Below, piece by piece: positions 33,183 to 45,104 of a stretch of DNA of 64,000 bases (the first letter of the stretch is position 1; each line of letters starts with the position of its first letter). The notes under the pieces were generated by a model. It had not been told where the DNA came from. It did no database searches and was given only the letters and a program-made list of their open reading frames with translations. The position numbers were made by a program, and so were the translations under genes. Source of the DNA: Globisporangium splendens (taxonomy: Eukaryota; Oomycota; Peronosporomycetes; Pythiales; Pythiaceae); the NCBI GenBank assembly GCA_006386115.1, contig VFIW01000028.1:280512-344511 (forward strand), in the 5' to 3' direction.

Positions 33183-34635
33183 TCACAGCAACTCCCCGCT
33201 ACTGAGTCGGCTGGAGCCGAAAGCTTGTGGGTACACGATCTCTCTCATTTTCATAAGCATCGCATCCCCCCACCTGGCAATGCTGTCTCGCATCTCGTGC
33301 ACGACATGTGGTAAAAGTGGAAATTCTGTGTCGTGCAACTGGAGCAAACCGGACCGCGTCAAAACGACCACCAGCTCCTCTTCCTCCTCACCATCAGCAG
33401 TGACTTTCGTACGAATTTCCGATGTGATACTTAACACCCCCGTGGCATCGAAGCGAACTCGTGTTGCTGGCGAATACGGATGCAGTTCGTCGATGTCCAC
33501 GAAGTCACCCGCAATGACGCCAAACGGCCGCCCTCCTCCATACTCGTCGTGCTGGTCATAGAATGCGCTAAACATGGCTGAATTCATCTCCACTTGCACC
33601 CCACTCGTCACGTTCGACACGATGCGACTCTCGAACACACCATGGTGCCACGTGCCGTCATCTTCTCGAATTGTGGTCTCTCCAAGGATCTCTGAGATGC
33701 TGATCTCCATGTTGAAAAAGAAAAACTTGAGGGCATCAAACACCTGCTTGACGCTTTGAGCACCTTCGAAGGGCGTGACGTCAAGTTGGAGGATGCAATA
33801 GTTTCCGGTGGGTGTGACATACCGACTCGCCTCAGCATGAGGGGTCATCGGATCCAGAAACTTGGTTCGCTCATTGAGGTACCGCAGCGAGTCGCCAAGC
33901 TTCTTGTCCTTCATGGCCAATAGCGTCGCATGGCGTTGAGCTCGGTCTTTGCTAAGGCAGATGGTTGATTCGTACGGGAGTCGGTCGCGTTTGTTCTGAA
34001 GGCAAGCCAAAAGGAGGAGGATAAAGCACTCTCAAAAATGAGCCTACCCAATTGAGCTCGTTGTTGGTTCTTCGCGTATGCATGTGCTTACCAAGTAGCC
34101 ACCCAGCGCCGATTGGACATTCGCAATGGAGTACTCTTGCCCATCCACTGCGTGTCGTAGCCGCTCGTTCTCAAATTTGGATGGATTGTTCAAGTCCTTC
34201 AAGTTGATACCGGCAAGGTTGGCTTCCTGTAAATTCTGGACTCGTGCCTGCAAAGTGTCAATCTGCTGCAGCAGCTCTTTCATCTCGTCCTACATAGTTC
34301 AAATGCCCTGGTAAGCAGTGCCGCACAGATTGGCGACTATACTGAGAGCGCCATCACGAACAGCGTACCTTGCGCATGTAGTACGTCGGTTTCTTTCGAT
34401 GCCTGCCACTCGTGCTTCTATCGCGCTTGCTCGTCGTCTTGAGCTTCTTCGCGCTCGCGCGTAAGGCTTCTGAAGTGGCATTCGCTGGAGTGCCATTGAC
34501 ACCGTTTATCTGTGCATGATGCGCGTCGCCATCGTCCGAGGTGCTGTCCACGGTCTCCGTTAAGGGTGAGGACGAGAGAAATGAACCGCGACGGCGTCTC
34601 GTTCTCAGCGAACTGCGTTGCACCCTCGTGGCCAT
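33183..34635 (-). CDS. BS5: coiled coil/START-like protein
   Basis: Exons 34635-34369, 34289-34092 and 33995-33183 give 425 residues without defects. Exon 1 is shorter and more basic at its start (RTRRRRGSF) and ends GRHRKKPTYYMRK. Exon 2 is DEMKELLQQIDTLQARVQNL, then NVQSALGGYL. Exon 3 opens NKRDRLPYESTICLSKDRAQ and carries DFVDIDELHPY. It belongs with BS1 and BS4 by exon 2 length (66-67 codons) and the start of exon 3. Confidence 0.87.
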
Positions 34636-35349
34636 AGTGCGTCCGCAGTGCTTCGCAGACTAGTGGCAGAGCTCTGCGGGTCCGCTCTCTCGTTATTCTC
34701 CACGTGCTGATTGAGCCTCACTCGCCGTGCTAATTTAATCAACACAATCAGCCTGATTGTGTCGCAGCCCATCAGGCTGAGATGATTGCAGGTTTGGATG
34801 TGCTCTGATTTGCAATATAACAGGTGATTGGTCTTTTCCAGCGAAAGCCGCGATTCTAAATCAGTGCATCAATGTGGAGCATGCTGTGGACGTACTGATG
34901 CGTTGCTGTAACGTACTGCATTGCGCTAATGTTCACCGAGCACTTGATCAATTGATTCAATCAGCTCTTGCTGTCGAACTGGAGCGACAACCGAGCACCG
35001 CAGAGCTTGAGCAACCAAGACCACGCCATGAGCGACATCGAGCTCCTTACTTTCGGTGCCAGAGCGGCATCGCTGCGTGGACGTTTCTGACTCGGCGCCA
35101 TGACACTTCGTCGTGGTGGCATGTCGAATAAGGTGCGAGACACCCCTTGAAGCTCCCTCACAAATTGAGGCGTCTAAATTTTTGAGACCAAACACAATGC
35201 ATGCGATACTATGTGCCGACAAGCTCGTGAGATTTGCTAAGCGCCAATTCTATGTGTGCTGCTTTGATCAAATTCTGGTTAGACCGTATGATGGAAATAA
35301 AAAAATGCGACTCAACACTGCACACAGCCAGCTTCCTCGCCATATCGAA
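34636..35349. other. Intergenic spacer BS5-BS6
   Basis: 714 bp holding the promoter side of BS5 and the 3' flank of BS6. Small open frames on both strands show no recognisable domain. An imperfect AT-rich palindrome (atcagcctgattgtg...atcaggctgag) lies near 34747-34782. Confidence 0.5.
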
Positions 35350-36837
35350 TCAACTCTCGGATTGCTCTGTGGTGGAGCTGGGGTGCAAGCCTTCTCTAAT
35401 GTATTTCACCATAAGGTCGAAGCAGCCCGCGAGATTGTCGGTGATACTGCGTAAAACAGGCTCCGGGACCGCGATCTCGGGCCGCCGCATCCGCACGAGA
35501 AACCACCGCGTGAGCACGACCACCAATTCGTCTTCTTCCTCGATGCTCTCACCATCTCCACCAGCTGTTACAACCCCAACACGTTCGCGCCGATACGCCG
35601 ACAGCTTCATGACCGACGTCGAGTCCTTCCGGAGTCGCTGACTCGGACAATATGGGAATAGATCGTCTCGGTCCACAAAGTCCGCCGTGACGAGCGCATT
35701 CTGCTCTTCCACGCTGCCACAATCGAGTCCCGACGTGTCGAGGAAGACTACGCAATTATTCTCCACGAGAACGTCGTCGCGCTCGGCCGTGGCCAAGCAG
35801 TAGTGCAGCACACTTGTCTCAGTGTTCTCGTCGTTCTCGAGGACCGTGACATTGCCCGACATCTCGGTCATCGTGATCTCGAGATTCGCCATGTAAAAGT
35901 GCATGACGTTGAACACTTGACGCACACTCTTGACGCCTTCAAACGAGGACACGTCCATCTTGATCGTGCAGAAATCGCCCTCTGGCGTAATGTACCGCGA
36001 TAGCTCGTTGCACTCCTGAAAAGGGTCTATGAACCGCGTCCGCTCAGAGAGAAAGCGACGGGCAACGTCGATTTTGCGGTCTCTCATCGCCAACAGGACG
36101 TCACGCCGCTGCTGCCAATCCTTTGCCAAGTGAATACAGGTCTCCAGTGGACTCATGGTCGGGGAGTTCTACGTTCAATAAGGGTGGGAATAGTTAGTGC
36201 CAACAAATAGTTACTCGGGAGTACATGTACTCAATCTATCATACTGTGAAGCCTGAGAACATGGATTGAGTCGATGCTACTGTGAGGTGCTACTGCAGCA
36301 CAGCATTGCGAAGCTCCGCTCCTACCGCACGCTTGGATTCAAGCACTTGTGGTGAGACCATTTTAGTCTCGTGACGCAACAGCGCCGCGCGTGCTTCTAG
36401 GTACATAAGCTCCTCCCGTAACCTCTCCTTTTCTTCCTACAAACCAAGCACCCACGTTTAGCAAAATGACAGCGCAATACAATCACATCCAAGTACCGGC
36501 GTTCAGTCAAACGTACCCGATTTACCAAGTACGAGCGCTTGTACTGCTTGGACGCAGGCATTGCTGTTCCAGATGGCGGCAGCACAACTACATGTCGCGT
36601 TTCCCAGCGACTGCGGCTCCATCGTGACGACTTCATGTTTGTCGGTGGTATTGCGGTCTTCGAGGCGGACGAATCCTCGCTCGCGCTTCCATCTTCGTCC
36701 ACTTTGCAACTTACGACCAACGATCTCGCGCGCTTTAATCGCGAGTTGGGGTTGCCGAGTGCAGTTGAGAGAGTGTAGACCTCGGAGTGCATAAAGCTCT
36801 CGTACTGTGTGTTGATGCTGTCTTGTAGCTCCATCAT
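35350..36837 (-). pseudogene. BS6: coiled coil/START-like gene with nonsense codon in exon 2
   Basis: Exons 36837-36517, 36436-36245 and 36168-35350, with normal splice sites. Exon 1 ends KQYKRSYLVNR. Exon 2 matches BS7 almost codon for codon but reads LQ-stop-HL where BS7 reads LQQHL: CAG became TAG at 36292-36290 (about codon 156). Exon 3 is intact (SPLETCIHLAKDWQQRR, DFVDRDDLFPY, 273 codons). Translation would end before the START-like domain. With BS7 it forms a head-to-head pair created by inverted duplication. The intact exon 3 suggests recent inactivation. Confidence 0.82.
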
Positions 36838-36853
36838 CACTGCTGTCGCGAAG

Positions 36854-36881
36854 TGTGATCGAGTGGGGACGAAGTAGAGTG
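36854..36881 (-). promoter_or_regulatory. Conserved leader motif of BS6
   Basis: Minus strand reads CACTCTACTTCGTCCCC, about seven bases, then TCACA, just before the ATG at 36837. Same pattern as upstream of BS2, BS7, BS8 and BS11. Confidence 0.45.
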
Positions 36882-37579
36882 CGGCGACACGGCTGTGGCT
36901 GTAGCCCCATGTTCCAGGGGCTGCATTCATCTGAACCCTTGTCGGATTAGATGCGAAATCATTCAGTTAAAGTAATCCGTTTCTTGAAGATGGTGAACAA
37001 TGCAATGACAATCGGACGGAGAAGTTCAGGGTTAGGCACAATGTTGTGCCTGACTTTGTAGGCTACAAAGTTAAACCGGTGGTTCTCACGCACACGTGCA
37101 GATTGAAAATTGCATCTTGAGCTGTCTAGTTTGACTCAATCCTGCAAAGTGCGCGTGAGAACCAATCAGCACACAATTTGGCTTCTCTCAATGAGCGCTG
37201 CGGAAAACGGGCGAATGCATTTTGTAGCATCCGTCGACAAATCGTGTTCTTCCCTCGTTCGCAGCGCGCGTGCTCCGCTTTCCGGAAGTTCTCGTGAAGA
37301 GTAACGAGTCCCTCTTCAATGTTACTTTTCTTTAACAAACTGCTCAGGGGTGCCGAAAGCAAACCAGAAACGTCAACCTGTAACAGCCCAAGGACAGTGC
37401 ACTGGAACAACCACTTACGTGGTGACAAATCGCCACGAGTCCACTTTTCAATAGTGCTATGCCTAACTCGTGCTCACCATCTTCAAAGGACAGCATTCAG
37501 GATTATTGCAGCCACCTGTTTGCGTGTCTAATCCGACGATCATCTGCAAACCCCACTCTCCCACTCTGCTGATTCACGA

Positions 37580-37607
37580 CACTTTGCTTCGTTCTCCCTG
37601 GACCACA
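37580..37607 (+). promoter_or_regulatory. Conserved leader motif of BS7
   Basis: The bases CACTTTGCTTCGTTCTCC are followed by CCACA, starting 53 bp before the ATG at 37633. Same pattern as upstream of BS2, BS6, BS8 and BS11. Confidence 0.5.
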
Positions 37608-37632
37608 TTTCGTGATAAAACTGCACAACAGC

Positions 37633-39095
37633 ATGAACGCGCAGCACCAGAGCCTCACGCTCACCAGCCTCAACTTTCTCTACACGCTCACGACGGCACA
37701 CAGCAGCCCCAAGTCCCGCTCGAAGCGCGCGAGGGCGTTGGCGGTGGACTGTGAAATCGACGAAAATGGACGCACGAGCGAGGATTCGTCCGCCTCGAAG
37801 ACCGCAATGCCGCCCACGAAAAAGAAGGCGTCGAGCGGCAACAGCGTGAAAGGAGCGGTGTCATCCGCTACAGCGACCAAGCAGCGGAAGCGCTCGTACT
37901 TGGTAAATAAGGTGCGTTTGACAGAACGACTGCACTTTGATATGGTCGTGCTCTGCAGGAAGTCGCTCAGAGCCTCCGCATGTGTGCATGTGGCCGTAGG
38001 AAGAAAAGGAGAAGTTACGGGAGGAGCTTGTGTACCTGGAAGCGCGCGCGGCGCTGTTGCGTCACGAGATTAAAATGGTCTCACCACAAGTGCTTGAATC
38101 CAAGCGTGCGCTCAGGGCGGAGCTTCGCAATGCTGTGCTGCAGCAGCACCTCACAGTAGCATCGACTCAATCCATGTTCTCAGGCTTCGCGGTACGATAA
38201 TTTCTGCATATGCGTGCTCCAGGGTATTTCCATTACTGGCACTGACTGTTCCTACCATCCTTTGACTCAGAACTCTCGCGTCACGAGTCCGCTTGAAGTT
38301 TACATCCACTTGACGACGGACTGGCAGCAGCGGCGCAACGTGCTCTTGGAGATGAGAGACCGAAAAATCGACGTTGCCCACCGTTTCCTGGTTGAACGGA
38401 CGCGATTCATTGACCCATTCCAAGAGAGCAGCGAGCAATCGCGATACGTCACAGCAGAAGGCGAATATTGCGCGATCAAATTAGATGTGGTTCCCTTTGA
38501 AGAGGTCGCCAGCGTGCGTCAAGTGTTCAACGCCATGCACTTTTACCTGACGAACCTCGAGATTGCAATGACCGAGATGTCGGGCAACGTCACGGTCCGC
38601 GAGAATGACGAGAACACTGAGGCGGCTGCGCTACAGTATCGCTTGGTCACGTTCGACCGCGGCGGCGTGCTTGTTGAAAAAAATGCCGTGCTCTTTATGG
38701 ACACGTCGGGGCTCGATTGCGGCAATGTGGACGACCAGAGCGCACTGTTCGCGATCGACTTCGTGAATCAAGACGACTTGTACCCGTACTGTCCGAATCA
38801 GCGGCTTCGCAACGACTCGACGTGTGTCATGAAGTTATCCGCGCATCGACGCATGCGCATTCCAAATGCTCCATCTGATGGTGCGAGTGGCTGCGTCGGA
38901 GACGAAACAAACGGGGAAGAAGACGAGCTTGTGGTTGTGCTCACACACTTATCTTTCATGTGGTTGCGGAAACCCGAGATCTCGGTCCCAGAGCCTGTTC
39001 TTCGCAGCATTGCCGATGATCTCACGGGCGGCTTTAACCTCATGGTCAAATCCATGAGGGACGATATGCATCCAACCTCAGCGTCAGTCCAATGA
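37633..39095 (+). CDS. BS7: coiled coil/START-like protein
   Basis: Exons 37633-37911, 38000-38191 and 38271-39095 give 431 residues without defects. Exon 1 begins MNAQHQSLTLTSLNFLYTLT and ends KQRKRSYLVNK. Exon 2 is EEKEKLREELVYLEARAALL, then ESKRALRAELRNAVLQQHL. Exon 3 is SPLEVYIHLTTDWQQRR, with DFVNQDDLYPY and a C-terminal SIADDLTGGFNLMVKSMRD. Mirror-image twin of BS6, and likely the functional member of the pair. Confidence 0.88.
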
Positions 39096-39239
39096 AAGTA
39101 TCAGCGAAGAACTCGCGTCATGTGATCATCGACGACAACTGACTACTGCCGGTCGTATGCTACGCAGTTGCATATTCGTTCACGACGTACTGATCCATTC
39201 ACACTCTCTGGTCTGCAAATGAATGGATCGTGCACTTAA

Positions 39240-39500
39240 AAGAGCCAAGAGTCCACGATCTCATCCAACCAGGCGAGCAACATCTCGTGTACCAAGTTGT
39301 TCTTGCCACGATCGTGTACCAGGAGTTCTTGCCGGGACCAACATGGCGGCGGACTGTGTACCAAGGAGTCGCCGGCATGCGTGGGATGCTGTCGTCTCGT
39401 CACAGAATTCGGTTGGCTACACGCGCGCCAGTGTTGTGATCTTATGTGCTCGCGTTTCGGTTGCTGCCAAAGCGCGAACCGCTTTTCTATAAAAGATAAA
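39240..39500 (+). pseudogene. Relic of the polytopic membrane-protein family
   Basis: Plus-strand LATIVYQEFLPGPTWRRTV followed by GVAGMRGML matches the gene at 14610-16292, where LATVAHQKISRARTRRWTV is followed by GILGIRGML. After a frameshift it reads SYVLAFRLLPKREPL, matching SSVLAFHLLPRYQPL. Flanking parts are unrecognisable. It lies directly downstream of BS7, again coupling the two gene types. Confidence 0.7.
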
Positions 39501-40660
39501 AGCTTTTATCTTGCAAGAGCGTCCTCCTCGAGTGGACACAAGCCAACAGGACGATGAGCTTGTACGACGAACCCGCTTTCGTACTCTGACCACCAAGTTT
39601 TGCGACGCTTATGAGGCTTTACGCTCATGTCCGAGTGGATCCCTGAGTAGCTTTCCTGATGAGTTCGAGACAACGTTGCTGTTGGGCTGTTGCCACGATT
39701 GGGCTCATGAATTGCAGGTGACAAGATCCTGTGCAGTTAGACCAATCGTAAAACACAAGAGCATGGTGAGTTCCCTGAAACGAGGCATGCGAATGTCCAG
39801 CGTATTTTGCCAATGCTTGGACGCAGCACTTTTGTATTGGAATGTGTCTTGTTTGAAACTCCAGAAAAGACCTTGCTGCGTTGACGACGACGCTCGTATG
39901 CAGTGATCTGGGTTGACTGTGAATCGTCAACAGTGGGACTTTTGTGGACATCTGTTGATGCCCCTCTGAAACATAATATGCACTGTTTCTGCATCCGACC
40001 CGAGAGCAATCATCGTGGGGGCGTCAACATCGACGCACTGCTTCTGGACACCAGCCGTTCGTTCCCATCCTTGTCCAAAGCAGAGCCCTGCGCTCACGAT
40101 CATCACGAAGCAGATCATTCCTTTCTGAAATTGGCGAGCCTTTCTGGCGCTTATGAGATCCCAAAACAAGACTGCATGCAACCACACACTTAGTAGTTGA
40201 CGATCTTCTAAGACTTGCTGCGTTGCCATCGTTGCTCGATGCGTGGAAACCATCTTGAGACCAATTGCAGCGACGGGAAATGTAGATTATGGTTTGCAAT
40301 TCGACGACAGTAATCGCTCATTGAGAATACGACTTCTGTACGAATATTGCTCTAGTGTCATGCTTCCTGAGTGAGCAACTTGGTCGGTTGTGCACATATG
40401 TACACCAAGTGCACCGCGCACAACTCGCTACTCATAACGAATATGGACTGAGCAAACGAGTACAGCACGCGACTATCACTTTCAGTGGCATTCCAACAGC
40501 AATTCATGTGTGCTCAGAAGTCACCTCACAGCCACCATCGGCCGGATCGTGCAGTTGATCTAAGGAACCAGCGCACTGCAATGAATTCTGTACAATCTAG
40601 TCCAGTATGGTCGGCAGCTACAGTAGAGGAACACATAACCCAGGACCATCGCCCACACTT
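39501..40660. other. Intergenic spacer BS7-BS8
   Basis: About 1.16 kb. A plus frame of 131 codons (39511-39906) begins QERPPRVDTSQQ. A similar peptide (KEHERPPPVDAINM) can be read at 42660-42710, so both may be relics of one unidentified gene. No other signal seen. Confidence 0.35.
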
Positions 40661-42169
40661 CTAGTACCCTGTATTTGAGATCCGGCACCCGCCTTCCCGC
40701 ATGGTTTTGATCATGTGATCGAAACCACCTGTGAGATCGTCGGCGATGCTGCGTAGAACAGACTTAGGGACGGCGATCTGGGACCGTCGTAACTGCACGC
40801 GAGACCACCGCGTGAGCACGACCATGAGCTCGTCTTCTTCGCCGACATTCCCACCACTACCGCGGGTATCCAGATTAGTGGATGTAGGAACTGCTGCCCG
40901 TTTGCGTCTGTGAGCGGATAACTTCATGACACACGTCGAGTCGTTGCGAAGCCGCTGGTTCGGGCAGTACGGATACAAGTCGTCTCGGTCCACGAAGTCG
41001 ATCGTGAAGAGCGCACTTTGGTCGTCCACGTTATCGCAATTGAGCCTCGACGTGTCCACAAAAACCACGCCGTTTTTCTCGACGAGCACTCCGTCGCGCT
41101 CGGACGTCGCGAAGCGATGCTGTAGAACAATGGTCTCGTCGTTTTCGTCAGTCTCTCGGATCGTGATGTTGTCCGAAATCTTGGCCAGCGTGACATCGAG
41201 GTTCATCATATAAAACTGCACGGCATTGAACACTTGGCGCACGCTTGTGACACCTTCAAACGGTGTCGCATCCATCTTGATCATGCAAAAATCACCATCC
41301 CTCGTAGTATACTGCGATTGCTCGCTGAACTCCTGGAACGGATTCATGAACCGCGTGCGCTCGACCATGAAGCGATGCGCAACGTCTATTTTCTGCTGCT
41401 TCATCGCTAAAAGCACGCCTCGTCGCTGCTGCCAGTCTGTTGTCAAGTGGATGTAGCTCTCCAGCGGACTCGTGACGCGCGAGTTCTGGGTACCGATTAA
41501 GGGAAAAAGTTAGTGACCATAAACTAGTACGAAGCTGCTTTTGGATCACAAAACGTACCGCAAAGCCTGAGAGCATGGATTGCATCGCCGCGAATTGGAG
41601 ATCATGCTGGAGCACAGCCTCGCTCAGCTCCGCCCTGAGCGCACGCTTACTCTTGATTACTTGCGGCTCAACCTTTCCGGTCTCGTGACGCAACAGCGCA
41701 GCGCGTGCTTCCAGATACATAAGCTCATCATATAACTGCTCCTTTAACTCCTAAATGAACCAAACGCACATATATCATCTAAACCACAATGACGAGCGAC
41801 CACACGAGACAAACAGTCAAGCTCACGTACCCGATTGACCACCGTCGAGCGCCTCCGCTGCTTGATGGCGGGCATGGCGGTTCCACTTGGCGACGGTACC
41901 TTGTCGCACTGCCCACCGTCGCTATTGTCACTATGCGGCGTCGTTGCCTTCATCGGTGACGTAGTTGCCGTTGAGCTCGTATCATCGCTGCCTGGTCCAT
42001 CTTCGTCGCTTTTGAAGTCTTCGGTCAGCGATCTCGGGCGTTTCAAGCAAGAGTTGGGGGGATTGTGCGTCGTCGCGAACGTGTACAAAAACGTAAGGTC
42101 CTCGGGTGTGAGGCGCTCGTCGGCCGCTGCATTCGTACTCACTGCCGATTCCTGCGCTGGTCCATCCAT
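40661..42169 (-). CDS. BS8: coiled coil/START-like protein
   Basis: Exons 42169-41831, 41750-41559 and 41485-40661 give 451 residues without defects. Exon 1 has DLTFLYTFATTHNPPNS, an acidic middle, and ends KQRRRSTVVNR. Exon 2 is ELKEQLYDELMYLEARAALL. Exon 3 is SPLESYIHLTTDWQQRR, with DFVDRDDLYPY and SIADDLTGGFDHMIKTMREG. Several substitutions at otherwise constant positions (LAKISDNITI instead of TEMSGNVTI) make it the most diverged member of its subgroup. The leader motif lies at 42180-42210. Confidence 0.87.
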
Positions 42170-42179
42170 GGCATGCGAT

Positions 42180-42210
42180 TGTGGTCTAGCAGGGATAAAG
42201 CAAAATGCAG
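42180..42210 (-). promoter_or_regulatory. Conserved leader motif of BS8
   Basis: Minus strand reads CACTGCATTTTGCTTTATCCC, then CCACA, starting about 40 bp before the ATG at 42169. Confidence 0.45.
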
Positions 42211-44378
42211 TGTGTCGCTTCAGTAGAAGACGCGCTAAAAGGATGGGAGATGAGAGACACTGTCAACGTGTTTTGAACATGTTTAGTCGGTATAATACAG
42301 CGTGAAGTAATCATGGATTACGGCTCCAGGATTGTGAGCACGCGCGAACTAAAAAGTGGTAATGGTCCTGGCGTCAGGTTGTTGAGAAGATGCATATTGA
42401 ATTTGGACAAACGCAGATGACACCAAATTTATCATAGCATGCTCTCTTTTAGCCCGAGTTGAACGGTTTCAACCAAGTACTTTCGTCAGCAATGAATACC
42501 ACCAGATCAAGTACTAGTACTCCCAAATCACCGAACTCGCAACTATCACGCACTAAGCAGCGATCGACCGCGCCGCACAAGCCCATCGGTATCCGCAGTA
42601 CATCTAAAATCGTGATTGTGCTTGTTCATATTTCAATCCGTGTCCAAGCGCGAGCGCTGCTATCAAAGAGCACGAACGTCCTCCTCCAGTGGACGCAATC
42701 AACATGAGTGATTGGGTATGCAGCCGATTGTGTGTCGTGCCGCGCAAGCCGGGAGACGCACTCACTAGCTATATGCCATGCCGTTGACAAAACGTCCTTC
42801 CTGATCCGTCGCGACGGCATATGCGAGGTGGCAATGTTCGTGAACTGCGCGTTGCCCACTCCGGGTCAGAGAGATATCGAGAGTGCCTTTGAGAAATAAC
42901 AGTCCTAGAGTAATCACTTTTACAAATGCGCTGTTTTCTTTGTATTTATGATGTCATCAGCATTGCTGCATTTGGGCAATGAGTTCCCTCACCTTTTTTT
43001 CAGTTTTACACGTTGCACTTCAAGTATCCCTGACAAGTCGAGTTTCCAACGAGTTTCGGACTCGAAGCTCTTCGAGACTGTGCTGCCACGACATGACGCA
43101 AACCCTCTTATAAACCAATGGTAGCAGTGCGTATGACACATAGAGAGTCAGACAGGGCAGCATCCGTTGACTACCCTCTTAAACACACACACACACACAC
43201 TCTAAGCCATCAGGATTTGAACGAGACAATCACATGACGAGGATGCATCGCGACTACGATACTCTCAGCCATGGCTTCATGGCGTCATAACCTGACGACT
43301 GAACCACTGCCGTACTGTGGAAGCAACTTTACGCTCCCACCACAATTCATAAACAGTGAACAAGTGTGACTCGAAGAGAAGTGCTTGGCTCACACAAATC
43401 ATGGCGTGATCAAAAGGCATCTCCAACAAGACTGGGGCTTATGGAATTTCTAACGACTAAATAGTGCCTGCTACCAGTAATATTCGAAGTGCATACTTCG
43501 AAAATACTCACAGTTCGCTGTCCCTGGGCTCGCTGCTCGTGAGCAAACATTCATGCTGGAAAGTCAACGACTATATCAGCCTATTTCTGCCACGTTTCTC
43601 ACCAGCGATGAAAAACCTGCAAGGCGATCCGTTGCTGTGCACCAGTGGATTGATACGCATGGCAAATCACGAAGAGAGATGTGTACCCTCGGCGTGTTGT
43701 GGCGATCATCCAACTGTTACCAAAGAGAAACTCCTCTTTTGCCTGTGCTCAGTTGTGTATACTGCAGCGATAAACTGAAGTCAATGTTGGTCGATACTAT
43801 TACTACCAAACCAAGGAATGTTGACTCGAGGCGAGGACACTTTGCTGATATTTCATATTTCCTTCAACATGACCATTTATGTGCCTGACTTGAAGTGGGT
43901 GACAGATGCTGGAGGTGCCTTGTGTGATTTGTCCCCGCCGTCCAGAGTTACTTTAGCCAAATGACTTCCAATCTAAGCCGACGAACATCCAGACGGAAGC
44001 TGCGACTGAGTCGCTGCTTCCAGCCCAACTCCCTTATCTGTCTTGCACGTGCTGAAAAACAAGCTGACTCAACTTTACACCTCCAAGTTAGCATCAAGTG
44101 TGATTGCCATGCCATGCCTGACGATCGCTTCGCTCACAGCGGCATTGTGGCGGAAAAACAGATTGCATGATCTGGCTCAGCATGTGTTTAATGGGTTCGC
44201 TCGAGGGTTTCTCCGGGGAACACCCCGCACTCTTCATGCTTCGGTGCTTCGCGACCTCCTCATGCTGCGTTTGGACTCTCCCTGCGAAACTCCTCGCTCC
44301 CAACTTGCATGATGTACTGGAATAAATTCATATATCACGATTGATGTCGCTGCTGGACGGATAAGGGGGTAGAACCCA
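42211..44378. other. Long intergenic region between divergent BS8 and BS9
   Basis: About 2.2 kb with only small frames. A dinucleotide repeat lies at 43183-43200. The peptide KEHERPPPVDAINM near 42660-42710 resembles the spacer relic at 39511. Plus-strand frames at 43464-43888 and 43961-44312 have no recognisable domain and may be transposon debris. Lower GC than the genes. Confidence 0.5.
43183..43200 (+). repeat. (AC)n microsatellite
   Basis: Nine uninterrupted AC units. Confidence 0.95.
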
Positions 44379-44936
44379 TCAATGGGTTTCTAGTGCATCA
44401 CAAATCAAAAGGATCGTCAATGTGCCACCTCCTTGCCCTATCCAATAAAGAGTGGCCAGAATTTCTGAGGATTGACTCGGAAGCTCGTCACGATTGGTTG
44501 GAAGTTCCTTCCTCTGCCGAATAAAATCAGTGCATTGAACTTGAGAGGGGGTCGGAGACCGATACAATCCCGATCGGTATTCCTGTGTCTGAAAACGGGG
44601 GACAGGCTGAGGAGCCGACCAGATATCTCCGTGCACGTGCTGACGACCTTGAACCTGTTGCTCCACGTCAACGATCACAGTTCTGACCTGAGCCCATGCA
44701 CAGTCGCTCCTCCATTTCGAGCCACAGTAGTACGATTCGGAAATGACAGGGTATGCAACTTCCTCAAATCCCCATCCTCCTCTTAGTATTGACTCTAGCT
44801 GTTGTCGCAACCCCTGAGCTGAGATGCACAAATCACACATGCACAAGTCAATAAATGCGTTGTCCTCGTGACCATCGCCGACACCAAATCCAGTGGTCCC
44901 ACTTTCGTTGCGATTGTCCACCGTTTTCTGATTCAA
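44379..44936 (-). CDS. Unidentified ORF, 185 codons
   Basis: A minus-strand frame from ATG 44936 to 44379. It has Cys-rich and Gly-rich patches (FIDLCMCDLCIS, LRGGWGFEEV) and no domain I can name. An overlapping plus-strand frame of 104 codons is equally open. It could be a transposon relic or chance. No splice or promoter signal supports it. Confidence 0.15.
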   Translation of the reverse strand: MNQKTVDNRNESGTTGFGVGDGHEDNAFIDLCMCDLCISAQGLRQQLESILRGGWGFEEVAYPVISESYYCGSKWRSDCAWAQVRTVIVDVEQQVQGRQHVHGDIWSAPQPVPRFQTQEYRSGLYRSPTPSQVQCTDFIRQRKELPTNRDELPSQSSEILATLYWIGQGGGTLTILLICDALETH

Positions 44937-45104
44937 TATCTTGGAACAGGGTACTGACAGACAGCAGTGGCTCTAAATGGAGGATGGACTCAGTCTGATC
45001 AGCACACCCAGATGGGGGCTACTATTCGCGTGTGTCTCTCAGATTTATCAACTCGAGCAAGGCTCACTGCTTCACATCGCATCATCCCCACTCGACGACA
45101 AGCG

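Larger units (their letters stand above)
36838..37632. other. Head-to-head intergenic region BS6/BS7 with inverted duplication
   Basis: Both outer parts are inverted copies of each other. For example, gtcggattaga at 36941 pairs with tctaatccgac at 37527, and gaagatggtga near 36987 with tcaccatcttc near 37474. Leader motifs lie at 36854-36881 (BS6) and 37580-37607 (BS7). A short hairpin aggcacaa-tg-ttgtgcct sits near 37035. The centre (about 37100-37450) is unique. Confidence 0.6.

Noticed and set aside
39511..39906. 131-codon plus-strand ORF
   Set aside because: Starts in relic sequence, no domain; a peptide shared with 42660-42710 suggests debris of an unknown gene.
40024..40299. Minus-strand 91-codon frame
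   Set aside because: Low-complexity, no similarity to anything in the window.
43464..44312. Several plus-strand frames of 60-110 codons
   Set aside because: No motif, no splice logic, overlapping alternatives in other frames.
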